From: DATFPK01 sp035264885
Lineage (GTDB): Bacteria > Actinomycetota > Thermoleophilia > Solirubrobacterales > 70-9
Direction of reading: 5' to 3'
Length of the DNA: 32,522 nt
Assembly (NCBI GenBank): GCA_035264885.1
Contig: DATFPK010000125.1
Span: 1-32,522 of the forward strand
The translations under genes were made by a program, and so were the position numbers. The first letter of the stretch is position 1, and each line of letters begins with the position of its first letter. The notes beneath the pieces are model-generated. The model ran no database searches and was not told the origin of the DNA. It saw only the letters and a program-made list of their open reading frames with translations. Shown one piece after another: positions 7,417 to 13,792 of the stretch.

Positions 7417-8081
7417 TTCGGCCACCCGCTGGGCGAGTCCGGCTCGTCCTTGGTGAACAGGACCGGCTCGCCGCCCATCGGGAAGTCGCGCCGCTGCGGC
7501 CAGCCGACGTAGTCCTCGGGCATCAGGATCCGCCGCAGGTCGGGGTGCCCGCGGAAGAGGATGCCGAACATGTCAAACGCCTCCCGCTCCTGAAAATCGG
7601 CCGTGCGAAACAGGTCGACACAGGAATCAATCTCGGGGAGCGTTTGCTCGCTCGGGGTGGGAAGAGGCGCCGGCGCTCCTCCGAGGGAAGACTGCGCTTT
7701 CTGAGGAGGAGTGCCGGCGTCTCCATCCGCCTGCGCTTTCCGAGAGGACCCACCCGCGGCTCCCACCTCCGCGAGTTGAGCGGCCGCAGGATCGGCCAGC
7801 AGCGCCTTGACTCTGATCCGCTCGACCCTGTCGCGGCAGAGCAGCTCGTAATGCACGCCGAATCGCGGCTCGGCCGGCAGGTAATCGGCGGCGTGGAGGC
7901 TCGAGAGGAAGCGGTACTCCTGGCCGGGGGTGTCACGCAGCCAGCGCAGGATGTCGAGGACCTGGCCGGGATCGGCGATCAGCGCGCCCTGGCCCCGGTC
8001 GTGGCTGGTGTCGATGACGGCTGCGTCGTGCTTTTCGTTGATCTCGGCTCGGATCAACTCGAGGCCCGCCGCGTCAGGCAC
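7413..8081 (-). CDS. nuoC: NADH-quinone oxidoreductase subunit C, with inserted linker
   Basis: NuoC is the 30-kDa-type subunit that helps connect the Q-module to NuoD. The N-terminal half (FLSSLHAADYLPAEPRFGVH, about residues 60-80) and the C-terminal signature (QEREAFDMFGILFRGHPDLR and RILMPEDYVGWPQRRDFP) are both intact. Between them, about residues 96-148, lies a low-complexity linker of roughly 50 residues (SRKAQADGDAG, PPQKAQSSLGG) where relatives run directly from the beta region to the D-x-F segment. That linker coincides with a palindromic DNA element and a half copy of it. The start is a GTG overlapping the end of nuoB by eight bases; an earlier start would reach far into nuoB. Confidence 0.93.
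   Translation of the reverse strand: MPDAAGLELIRAEINEKHDAAVIDTSHDRGQGALIADPGQVLDILRWLRDTPGQEYRFLSSLHAADYLPAEPRFGVHYELLCRDRVERIRVKALLADPAAAQLAEVGAAGGSSRKAQADGDAGTPPQKAQSSLGGAPAPLPTPSEQTLPEIDSCVDLFRTADFQEREAFDMFGILFRGHPDLRRILMPEDYVGWPQRRDFPMGGEPVLFTKDEPDSPSGWPK
7664..7723. repeat. Palindromic element inserted in nuoC, same 22-nt loop as in nuoG
   Basis: Bases 7664-7682 pair with 7705-7723 over all 19 positions, including two G-T wobbles. They enclose a 22-nt loop at 7683-7704. Read on the minus strand the loop ends with GAAAGCGCAGTCTTCCCTC, matching the nuoG loop at 21 of 22 positions; the only change is A for G at the third base. The stem bears no resemblance to the nuoG stem. The loop sense here is the coding strand of nuoC, opposite to the situation in nuoG. 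The element is in frame and adds about 20 residues to the NuoC linker. Confidence 0.78.
7731..7745. repeat. Half copy of the conserved loop next to the nuoC hairpin
   Basis: The minus strand reads TCTCGGAAAGCGCAG here, 15 bases identical to the start of the nuoG copy (2042-2056 on the plus strand). The rest of the loop and the second stem arm are missing. It lies seven bases from the complete nuoC element and in the same orientation, so the nuoC linker seems to contain one whole unit and one truncated unit. Confidence 0.6.
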
Positions 8082-8784
8082 CGGCGATCTCCCTCGCCCT
8101 GGCATAGGCCTCGGATTCCTCGGGGGTCGGCTCGCTTGCCGGGCCGCCGCGCGCCCATTCCTCGGTGCCGTGGGCGTTGTAGCGGCTGCGCCAGCCCGCG
8201 TCCGGGTTGCCCATGATCTTGCGCTGGAGCTTGGTGAAGCCGTAGAGCACCGCCTCCGGGCGCGGCGGGCAGCCGGGGATGTGGAGGTCGATCGGCATGA
8301 ACTTGTCGGCGCCCTGGACGACGGCGTAGTTGGAGAACATGCCGCCGCTCGACGAGCAGGCGCCCATGGACACGGCCCACTTCGGCTCCAGCATCTGGTC
8401 GTAGAGCCGGCGGACGATCGGCGCCATCTTGATCGAGACCCGGCCCGACAGGATGATGAAGTCGGCCTGGCGCGGGGAGGCGCGGAGGGCCTCGGCGCCG
8501 AACCGGGCGAGGTCGTAGCGCGGTGACCCGACCATGGCGATGGGGGCCTCGATCGCGCAGCATGCGAGGCCGAAGGTCAGGGGGAACATCGAGTTGGCGC
8601 GGGCGACGTTGAAGAGCTTCTCCAAGGTCGTGGTCATAACGCTCTGCTCGACGTAGCGCTCGAGGTCCTCGCCTTCGAGGTCGCCGCGGAGCATCTCGCG
8701 GGCCCGCATCTGCCGGGCCCGGAACTCCTCCGGCGCGGCGGGCTCCTCGAGCGGCGCGAGGCCGCGGATCTTGTGCCGTCGCAC
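8074..8784 (-). CDS. nuoB: NADH-quinone oxidoreductase subunit B
   Basis: NuoB holds the terminal cluster N2 that reduces quinone in complex I. The 236-residue product has the characteristic tandem cysteines in TFGLACCAIEA, then GACSSSGGMFSNYA and GCPPRPEAVLYG, which together supply the N2 ligands. A stretch of about 55 charged residues precedes the conserved core (EKLFNVARANSMFPLT). The chosen GTG shares a base with the nuoA stop (TAGTG); the longer open frame upstream is a shadow of nuoA. A second GTG nine bases upstream is possible but overlaps nuoA more. The C-terminal 45 residues are variable. Confidence 0.95.
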   Translation of the reverse strand: MRRHKIRGLAPLEEPAAPEEFRARQMRAREMLRGDLEGEDLERYVEQSVMTTTLEKLFNVARANSMFPLTFGLACCAIEAPIAMVGSPRYDLARFGAEALRASPRQADFIILSGRVSIKMAPIVRRLYDQMLEPKWAVSMGACSSSGGMFSNYAVVQGADKFMPIDLHIPGCPPRPEAVLYGFTKLQRKIMGNPDAGWRSRYNAHGTEEWARGGPASEPTPEESEAYARAREIAGA

Positions 8785-9158
8785 TACTTCCACTCGAGCG
8801 CTCCCTTGCGCCAGACGTAGACGAATGCCACCAGGAGGAGGAGGACGAAGAGGCCGACCTCGGCGAGCAGGAAGACGCTGTCGGCGGCGTTGAGGATGAC
8901 TCCGACCGGATACAGGAAGACGACCTCGATGTCGAAGAGGATGAAGAGCATCGCGATGAGGTAGAAGCTGACGCCGAACCGGACCGCGGGACCGGTCTGG
9001 ACCGGGATACCGGACTCGTAGGGCTCGGCCTGGGTCCGCTCGACCGCGGCCACCCGCTTCCGCTTGGGACCGAGGACGAGGTTGAGCGTCGCGAAGGCCC
9101 CGCCGACGATGATTCCGAGGCCGGCGAAGACGAGGACTGGCAGATAGCTCTCGAGCAC
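8784..9158 (-). CDS. nuoA: NADH-quinone oxidoreductase subunit A
   Basis: NuoA is a small three-helix membrane subunit of complex I and is the first gene of this leftward operon. The product has a first helix (YLPVLVFAGLGIIVGGAFA), the GPKRKR loop, the motif PYESGIPVQTGPAVRFGVSF, the acidic FDIEVVFLYPV helix and a third helix ending in WRKGALEWK. I start it at the GTG at 9158, giving 124 residues that begin VLESYLPVLV, as in relatives. A TTG at 9191 would add 11 residues with no family support. No good ribosome-binding site precedes the GTG, so initiation may be leaderless. Confidence 0.93.
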   Translation of the reverse strand: MLESYLPVLVFAGLGIIVGGAFATLNLVLGPKRKRVAAVERTQAEPYESGIPVQTGPAVRFGVSFYLIAMLFILFDIEVVFLYPVGVILNAADSVFLLAEVGLFVLLLLVAFVYVWRKGALEWK

Positions 9159-9168
9159 CGGGCCACTC

Positions 9169-9174
9169 GTTATA
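9169..9174 (-). promoter_or_regulatory. Possible -10 box of the nuo operon
   Basis: The minus strand reads TATAAC ten bases before the nuoA GTG. This would put the transcript start at or just before the start codon. The last base is C rather than T and no convincing -35 box lies at the right distance, so this is only a candidate. Confidence 0.3.
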
Positions 9175-9258
9175 CAACGACTTTGTGGCAAATTGCTACA
9201 TAGTGATTTTCCGCATCAGGAAGCCGAAAATCCCGACCCCTCCGGCGGATTTGAGCCG

Positions 9259-9693
9259 ATGATCGCGGTCCACGTCGGGGTCGGGGTCCTGGTCCTCGGC
9301 CTGAGCCTCGCGGCCGGCGCCCTCGGCGGGCTGAGCTGGTACCGCCAGCGGCCGTCGGTGCCGTTCTGGTACCTGCTCCGCGCGGCGCAGGCCGCCGTCG
9401 TCCTGCAGTCGATGGTCGGCATGCTGCTCGTCTTCTCCGGACGCGAGGCCGTGAGTGACCTGCACTACGTGTACGGGATCCTGCCGTTGGCGGTCTCGCT
9501 GCTCGCCGAGGGGATCAGGGCGGGGGCGGCGCAGCAGGAGCTCGGCGACCTCGACTTCGAGTCACTGTCGCCGGACCGGCAGCGCACCGTCGCCCTGACG
9601 ATCGTCCGCCGCGAGATGGGCGTGATGGCGATGAGCTGCATCGTCATCTTCTTCCTGGCGCTGCGGGCCGCCGAGGTCAGCCCGCTGATCTGA
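9259..9693 (+). CDS. Hypothetical four-helix membrane protein
   Basis: I do not recognise this 144-residue protein. It has four predicted membrane segments: about residues 1-24 (IAVHVGVGVLVLGLSLAAGA), 36-60 (FWYLLRAAQAAVVLQSMVGM), 66-87, and 122-140 (MAMSCIVIFFLALRAAE), with an acidic loop (DLDFESLSPDRQR) between the last two. The start ATG has a weak Shine-Dalgarno match (GGCGGA, nine bases before). A more upstream in-frame ATG would add 22 polar residues that do not look like protein N-terminus. It is divergent from nuoA. Location beside complex I and a cytochrome might suggest a membrane-bioenergetic role, but nothing in the sequence shows this. Confidence 0.75.
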   Translation: MIAVHVGVGVLVLGLSLAAGALGGLSWYRQRPSVPFWYLLRAAQAAVVLQSMVGMLLVFSGREAVSDLHYVYGILPLAVSLLAEGIRAGAAQQELGDLDFESLSPDRQRTVALTIVRREMGVMAMSCIVIFFLALRAAEVSPLI

Positions 9694-9760
9694 GCGGTCC
9701 AGCCGGACAGTCCGTCCATCGGTGCCTAGGGCGCTGGGCGCACAAGAAAGGACCCACTTG

Positions 9761-9793
9761 GCGAAGTCCGCGCCATCCCGGCCGCCACTTCGC
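9761..9793. terminator. Hairpin between convergent genes
   Basis: GCGAAGT at 9761-9767 and ACTTCGC at 9787-9793 form a 7-bp stem around a GC-rich 19-nt loop. It lies in the gap between the membrane-protein gene and the convergent flavin reductase gene. There is no T-run, so function as a terminator is a guess from position. Nothing else was recognised in 9694-9818. Confidence 0.3.
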
Positions 9794-9818
9794 TGCTCCT
9801 ACGTGCTCGTTGTTCGTG

Positions 9819-10319
9819 CTACCCCAAGCTTCGGCGCGACCCGTCTCCGACCGTGCCGTACTCCCCCCGGTGGTACAGGAGCGGCTGGCCCTCGCCCACC
9901 GTCAACCCCTCGACCGAGCCGGTGACGATCACGTGGTCGCCGCCGGCGATCACGTCGTGGAGCTCGCAGCAGACGAAGACGAGCGCCCCGTCGATGGCCG
10001 GGACGTCGTGCGCGTCCCGCCAGGCGATGCCGTCCCACTTGTCGGCCGGCGCCGCCTTGGTGCTGAACCGCCGCGCGATGGCCTCCTGACCCGACTCGAG
10101 GACGTTGATCCCAAACCGGTTCGCCGCCTGGACCGCCAGCAGCGTTCGCGAGCCGCGGTCGAGGCAGGCCAGCATCAGCATCGGGTCGAGCGAGAGCGAG
10201 GCCACCGCGCTCGCCGTCGCCCCTGCCGGGCCCTCGGAGGCGAGCGCCGACACGACCGTCACCCCGGATGGGATCTGGGCCATCGCGGCGCGGAACTCGG
10301 CGGGGTCGGGCGCGGGCAT
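9819..10319 (-). CDS. Flavin reductase-like domain protein
   Basis: The 166-residue product belongs to the flavin reductase-like (DIM6/NTAB) split-barrel family, which binds FMN and often supplies reduced flavin to a partner monooxygenase. Visible features are the N-terminal FRAAMAQIPSGVTVVSA start of the barrel, TASAVASLSLDPMLMLACLD (about 30-55) matching the flavin phosphate-binding region, GINVLESGQEAIARRFS, and the ending GQPLLYHRGEYGTV. The ATG at 10319 was chosen because residues before it in the open frame come from the divergent cytochrome gene region. No oxygenase partner is adjacent, so the substrate is unknown. Confidence 0.88.
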   Translation of the reverse strand: MPAPDPAEFRAAMAQIPSGVTVVSALASEGPAGATASAVASLSLDPMLMLACLDRGSRTLLAVQAANRFGINVLESGQEAIARRFSTKAAPADKWDGIAWRDAHDVPAIDGALVFVCCELHDVIAGGDHVIVTGSVEGLTVGEGQPLLYHRGEYGTVGDGSRRSLG

Positions 10320-10338
10320 TCGGCGGCTGCCCAGACAA

Positions 10339-10344
10339 TATGAT
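10339..10344 (+). promoter_or_regulatory. -10 box TATGAT, leaderless start of the cytochrome c gene
   Basis: TATGAT lies nine bases before the GTG at 10354, which puts the transcript start within a few bases of the start codon. The overlapping minus-strand hexamer TATTGT (10340-10335) could serve the divergent flavin reductase gene, whose ATG is 15 bases further on. Confidence 0.6.
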
Positions 10345-10353
10345 GCGCGCCGC

Positions 10354-10740
10354 GTGCGTCCCCTATGGCTCACAGCGCTCGCGGCCGCAGCCCTCGCCCT
10401 GACCGCGTGCGGGTGGGGCGAGGAGTCGCTCTCGGTCTCGCAAGACGACCCCACCTACGACGGCGCGGTTCTCTTCGCCGAGCGCTGCTCGGGCTGCCAC
10501 ACGCTGAAGGCCGCCGGCGCGCAGGGGACCGGCAACCGCGGCGTGCGAGCTCAGGGCCCGAACCTGGACCAGCGCCAGGAGCAGTTCGACGACGTCCTCT
10601 TCGCGATCCGCAACGGCGGCTTCTCCGGGGCGATCATGCCCCAGAACATCGTCGTCGGCAAGGAGGCCGAGCAGGTCGCCCGGTTCGTCTCCGAATACGC
10701 CGGCTCGGAGGCCGAGGAGTCGCCGCGGCCCGGGGAGTGA
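10354..10740 (+). CDS. Lipoprotein c-type cytochrome
   Basis: This is a 128-residue monohaem class I cytochrome c. The N-terminus is a lipoprotein signal (VRPLWLTALAAAALALTAC, lipobox LTAC) that would anchor it to the outer face of the membrane. Haem attachment is CSGCH near residue 48 and the probable axial Met is in SGAIMPQ near residue 95. It probably shuttles electrons in the respiratory chain, but its partner is not shown by the neighbours. The GTG start was chosen because it gives an ideal signal peptide and sits nine bases after a TATGAT box; the upstream open frame is antisense to the flavin reductase gene. An ending rich in Glu follows the haem domain. Confidence 0.88.
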   Translation: MRPLWLTALAAAALALTACGWGEESLSVSQDDPTYDGAVLFAERCSGCHTLKAAGAQGTGNRGVRAQGPNLDQRQEQFDDVLFAIRNGGFSGAIMPQNIVVGKEAEQVARFVSEYAGSEAEESPRPGE

Positions 10741-10779
10741 CCGTTGCCCGCCGGCGCGCGGCCGGCCGCTGACGACGCG

Positions 10780-12051
10780 ATGCTCGATCTGAAGCAGATC
10801 CGCGACGAGCCCGAGCGGGCCCGCGCCGCTCTCGCGCGGCGCGGAGCCGAAGAGCAGCTCGACGAGCTGCTGCGGCTGGACCAGCGGCGCCGTGAGCTCC
10901 TGCCCGAGATCGAAGGCGGCCGGGCCCGCCAGAACCAGGCGAACGACGCGATTGCCGCCGCCAAGCGCTCCGGCGAGAGCGCCGAGGCCGCGATCGCCGG
11001 GATGCGCGAGGTCTCACGGCGGGTCAAGGAGCTTCAGTCGGAGCTGACCGAGATCGAAGCCGCGCGGGACGCGGTCGCCGCCCGGCTGCCGAACCTCGCC
11101 CATCCCGAGGCGCCCGATGGTGAGACCGACGAGGACGCGGTCGTCCTGCGCGAGGTGGGGGACCACCCCGAATTCGGGTTCGAGCCCCGCAACCACCTCG
11201 ACATCGGAACTGCGCTGGGCGTGATCGAGGTCGAGGCGGCGGCACGCGCGTCGGGCTCGCGGTTCGCCTACCTGCTCGGCGACCTCGTCCTGGTCGAGCT
11301 CGCGCTGGTGCGCTGGGCGGTCGAACTGCTCCGTGGCGAAGGCCACACGCCCGCGATCCCGCCGGTCCTCGTCCGCGAGGAGCCTCTCTTCGGGACCGGC
11401 CTCCTACCCGGCGACCGCGACCAGATCTACGAGATTCCCCGCGACGAGCTCTTCCTCGCCGGCACCGCCGAGGTGCCGCTGGCCTCGCTCCATGCCGACG
11501 AGATCCTCGATCCCGGCCGCCTGCCGCTGCGCTACGTCGGCTTCTCGACCTGCTTCCGCCGCGAGGCGGGCGCCGCCGGCAAGGACACCCGCGGGATCTT
11601 CCGGGTCCACCAGTTCGACAAGGTCGAGATGTTCTCGTTCGTCGAGCCGGAGAGCTCGGCCGAGGAGCACGAGCGCCTGCTCGCGCTCGAGGAGCGGATC
11701 CTCGGCGAGCTCGAGATCCCCTATCGGGTCGTCGACATCCCGGTCGGCGACCTCGGGGCGCCGGCAGCTCGCAAGTTCGACTGCGAGGCCTGGATCCCGA
11801 GCCAGGAGCGCTATCGCGAGGTGACGTCGTGCTCGAACACGACCGATTTCCAGGCTCGGCGCCTCGGATGTAGGTATCGCCCCGCCGACGGCGAATCCCC
11901 CCGGCACGTGCACACCCTCAACGGCACGGCACTTGCGGTGCAGCGAACCCTCATAGCCTTGATCGAGAACCGGCAGGAGCCCGACGGCTCGTTCACGCTA
12001 CCCACTTCTTTGCATCCGTTCGGAGCCCCTGACAGAATCGCGTCCGCATGA
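10780..12051 (+). CDS. serS: Serine-tRNA ligase
   Basis: SerRS charges tRNA-Ser with serine in the cytoplasm. The 423-residue product has the N-terminal tRNA-binding coiled coil (about residues 1-105, MLDLKQIRDEPERARAAL onward) and a class II catalytic core. Motif 2 is seen as GFSTCFRREAG with RGIFRVHQFDKVEMF, the serine-site segment as TSCSNTTDFQARR, and motif 3 as NGTALAVQRTLIALIENRQE. Length is normal for the family. The ATG at 10780 starts exactly at the family N-terminus, 39 bases after the cytochrome stop, and has no clear Shine-Dalgarno, so it may be coupled to the cytochrome transcript. Confidence 0.97.
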   Translation: MLDLKQIRDEPERARAALARRGAEEQLDELLRLDQRRRELLPEIEGGRARQNQANDAIAAAKRSGESAEAAIAGMREVSRRVKELQSELTEIEAARDAVAARLPNLAHPEAPDGETDEDAVVLREVGDHPEFGFEPRNHLDIGTALGVIEVEAAARASGSRFAYLLGDLVLVELALVRWAVELLRGEGHTPAIPPVLVREEPLFGTGLLPGDRDQIYEIPRDELFLAGTAEVPLASLHADEILDPGRLPLRYVGFSTCFRREAGAAGKDTRGIFRVHQFDKVEMFSFVEPESSAEEHERLLALEERILGELEIPYRVVDIPVGDLGAPAARKFDCEAWIPSQERYREVTSCSNTTDFQARRLGCRYRPADGESPRHVHTLNGTALAVQRTLIALIENRQEPDGSFTLPTSLHPFGAPDRIASA

Positions 12052-12061
12052 GGAGGAAGGG

Positions 12062-12706
12062 ATGAACGTGCGGGAGGCAAAGCGCGTCGTGCTCTGCGAC
12101 GACCACGAGATCGTCCGCGAGGCGATCAAGGCGCGCATGGCCAACTCGAACATCGTCGAGATCGTCGGCGAGGCGGCCGACGGCCGCGAGGTGGTCGACG
12201 TCGTCAAGGAGCTCGAGCCCGACGTCCTGATAATCGACGTCGAGCTGCCGAAGCGCGACGGGATCGAGGCGACCAAGGAAGTCCTGAAGGCCCGGCCCCG
12301 GACCAAGGTCATCATCTTCACCGCGCACGCCCAGCCGGACCTCTTGGCGCTCGCCCTCCGCGCCGGCGCCTCCGGCTACGTGCTCAAGTCGGCGCCCTCC
12401 GAGGACATCGCCAAGGCGGTCAAGGCCGTTACCACCGGCGGCACCTTCCTGGGCGGCGACTTCGCCGGCGGCAAGCCCTCCGAAGTCGAGAAGCTGCTCG
12501 ACCTCTCGCCGCGCGAGCGCCAGATCCTCGAGCTCCTCGCCGAGGGCCTCAGGGTCAAGGAGATCGCCGACCGGCTGTCGCTCAGCCCGGCCACGGTGCA
12601 CACGCACGTCCGCAACGCGATCGCCAAGCTCGAGGTCGACACCCGGACCGAGGCGGTCGCGCTGGCCGTGCGGTTCAGCTACCTGGGCGCCGGCGGAACG
12701 GTTTAG
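12062..12706 (+). CDS. NarL/FixJ-type response regulator
   Basis: The 214-residue product is a two-domain transcription regulator. The receiver domain (residues about 7-125) has the acidic pair D13-D14, phospho-acceptor D59 in VLIIDVELPKRDG, T87 in the FTAHA strand and K109 in GYVLKSA. The LuxR-type helix-turn-helix (about 148-205) reads LSPRERQILELLAEGLRVKE, then SLSPATVHTHVRNAIAKL. Its ATG has a strong ribosome-binding site (GAGGAGGAAGG), ten bases after the serS stop, so it is probably cotranscribed with serS. No histidine kinase is nearby, so it is an orphan here and its signal is unknown. Confidence 0.93.
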   Translation: MNVREAKRVVLCDDHEIVREAIKARMANSNIVEIVGEAADGREVVDVVKELEPDVLIIDVELPKRDGIEATKEVLKARPRTKVIIFTAHAQPDLLALALRAGASGYVLKSAPSEDIAKAVKAVTTGGTFLGGDFAGGKPSEVEKLLDLSPRERQILELLAEGLRVKEIADRLSLSPATVHTHVRNAIAKLEVDTRTEAVALAVRFSYLGAGGTV

Positions 12707-12707
12707 C

Positions 12708-12738
12708 GCCGCTTCCTGGCTTCGCGTCCGGGAGCGGC
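12708..12738. terminator. Hairpin between convergent response regulator and msrB genes
   Basis: GCCGCTTCC (12708-12716) pairs with GGGAGCGGC (12730-12738) as a 9-bp stem with one wobble and a 13-nt loop. It begins two bases after the regulator stop codon. It could end transcription in either direction, though there is no T-tract. Confidence 0.45.
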
Positions 12739-12747
12739 TCTGACCGG

Positions 12748-13158
12748 TTACTCGTCGCCTTCCTCGAAGTTCAAGGCGCAGGAGTTGATGCAGTAGCGCT
12801 GGCCGGTCGGCCCGGGGCCGTCGTTGAACACGTGGCCGAGATGGGCCTCGCAATGGCGGCAGACGACCTCGGTCCGCCTCATCCCGTGGCTGCCGTCCTC
12901 GCGCAGCTCGACGTGCTCGAGGTTCACCGGCTCTGTGAAGCTCGGCCAGCCGGTCCCCGAGTCGAACTTCGTGCCCGAGGAGAAGAGCTGGGTGCCGCAG
13001 CCGATGCAGCGGTACATCCCCTCCTCGTGGTTGTCCCAGTACCGCCCGGTGAACGGAGCCTCGGTTCCCGCCAGGCGGGTCACCTCGTACTCCTCGGGCG
13101 AGAGCTGGGCCCGCCATTCCTCGTCGGTCTTGCTTACCTTCTTCGTCTCCTGGGTCAT
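12748..13158 (-). CDS. msrB: Peptide-methionine (R)-S-oxide reductase
   Basis: MsrB reduces the R-form of methionine sulfoxide in proteins and repairs oxidative damage. The 136-residue product has the structural zinc cysteines CIGC and CRHC, the SGTGWPSF motif, the VVCRHCEAHLGHVFNDGPGP segment, and the catalytic cysteine in RYCINSCAL near the C-terminus. A second Cys three residues after the catalytic one replaces the more usual Ala or Ser (RYCINSASL). The ATG has a good ribosome-binding site (AAAGGAG). It is transcribed divergently from the CAP-domain lipoprotein gene. The longer upstream open frame is an artefact of antisense coding. Confidence 0.95.
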   Translation of the reverse strand: MTQETKKVSKTDEEWRAQLSPEEYEVTRLAGTEAPFTGRYWDNHEEGMYRCIGCGTQLFSSGTKFDSGTGWPSFTEPVNLEHVELREDGSHGMRRTEVVCRHCEAHLGHVFNDGPGPTGQRYCINSCALNFEEGDE

Positions 13159-13182
13159 CCCGCTCCTTTCGACTCCACTCTC

Positions 13183-13210
13183 AAGGATAGGCGGGTGGCA
13201 TCCGACCCAA
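13183..13210 (-). promoter_or_regulatory. Candidate msrB promoter
   Basis: The minus strand reads TTGGGT (13210-13205), 16 bases, then TATCCT (13188-13183), placing the start site about 17 bases before the msrB ATG with its ribosome-binding site inside the leader. The same bases contain the AAGGA that probably serves the divergent gene. Confidence 0.45.
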
Positions 13211-13767
13211 GCTTCGTGGCTCTCCGCCTTGCAGCAATCGCGCTTCTGCTCCTCGCCGCCTGCGGCGCGTCCGGCGCGGCGGCGGCGCCCGGGCCTGCGG
13301 GCCTGCTGGCGCCGGTCTCCGCCTGCCCTGGCCAGCGGGACGAGAGCGCTCCGGTGGCCAACCAGGAGAGGGCGATGGCCTGCATGCACCGCTACGCGCG
13401 CAAGCGAGCGGGGCGGAGCCGGCTGCGGCGCCTCGAGGTCCTGGGCGGCTCCTCGGGGCGGAAGTCGGGTGACATCGTCCGCTGCGATGACTTCAGCCAT
13501 ACCGCCTGCGGCCGTGAGTTCACGTACTGGATGGAGCTGCTGGGCTACGGCGGCCGCTGCTGGTCGGCCGGCGAGAACATCGCCTACGGCACCGGCAGCT
13601 ACGGGACGGTGCGGTCGATCATGCGCGCCTGGTTGAACTCACCGGGCCACCGCGACAACATCCTCGGCAGGGGATACAGCGACTTCGGCGTGGGCCTGCG
13701 GATCGGCCGGCTGGACGGCAACCCCGGCGCCCACGTCTGGACCGCCCACTTCGGCGACCGCTGCTGA
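13195..13767 (+). CDS. CAP (SCP/PR1)-domain lipoprotein
   Basis: The 190-residue product is a secreted protein of the CAP superfamily (cysteine-rich secretory, antigen 5, PR-1), whose bacterial members are mostly of unknown function. It begins with a signal peptide ending in a lipobox (ALLLLAAC). The CAP core follows: NQERAMACMHRYARKR (first helix), HTACGREFTYWMELLGY, CWSAGENIAYG and the hallmark AWLNSPGHRDNIL with YSDFGVGL, ending in HVWTAHFGDRC. Several cysteines outside the lipobox suggest disulfides. The GTG start gives the signal peptide directly and has AAGGA eight bases before it. The longer open frame upstream is antisense to msrB. Confidence 0.88.
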   Translation: MASDPSFVALRLAAIALLLLAACGASGAAAAPGPAGLLAPVSACPGQRDESAPVANQERAMACMHRYARKRAGRSRLRRLEVLGGSSGRKSGDIVRCDDFSHTACGREFTYWMELLGYGGRCWSAGENIAYGTGSYGTVRSIMRAWLNSPGHRDNILGRGYSDFGVGLRIGRLDGNPGAHVWTAHFGDRC

Positions 13768-13780
13768 GCCGGGGCGGACC

Positions 13781-13786
13781 TAGGAT
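13781..13786 (+). promoter_or_regulatory. -10 box TAGGAT, leaderless start of the thioesterase gene
   Basis: TAGGAT stands six bases before the GTG at 13793, with no Shine-Dalgarno sequence between. This fits a transcript that begins at the start codon. The same hexamer precedes the galE-like gene. Confidence 0.55.
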
Positions 13787-13792
13787 CCCGCC

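Noticed and set aside
9159..9258. TTG at 9191 as the nuoA start
   Set aside because: Would add 11 residues unlike NuoA N-termini and has no ribosome-binding site; GTG at 9158 fits the family.
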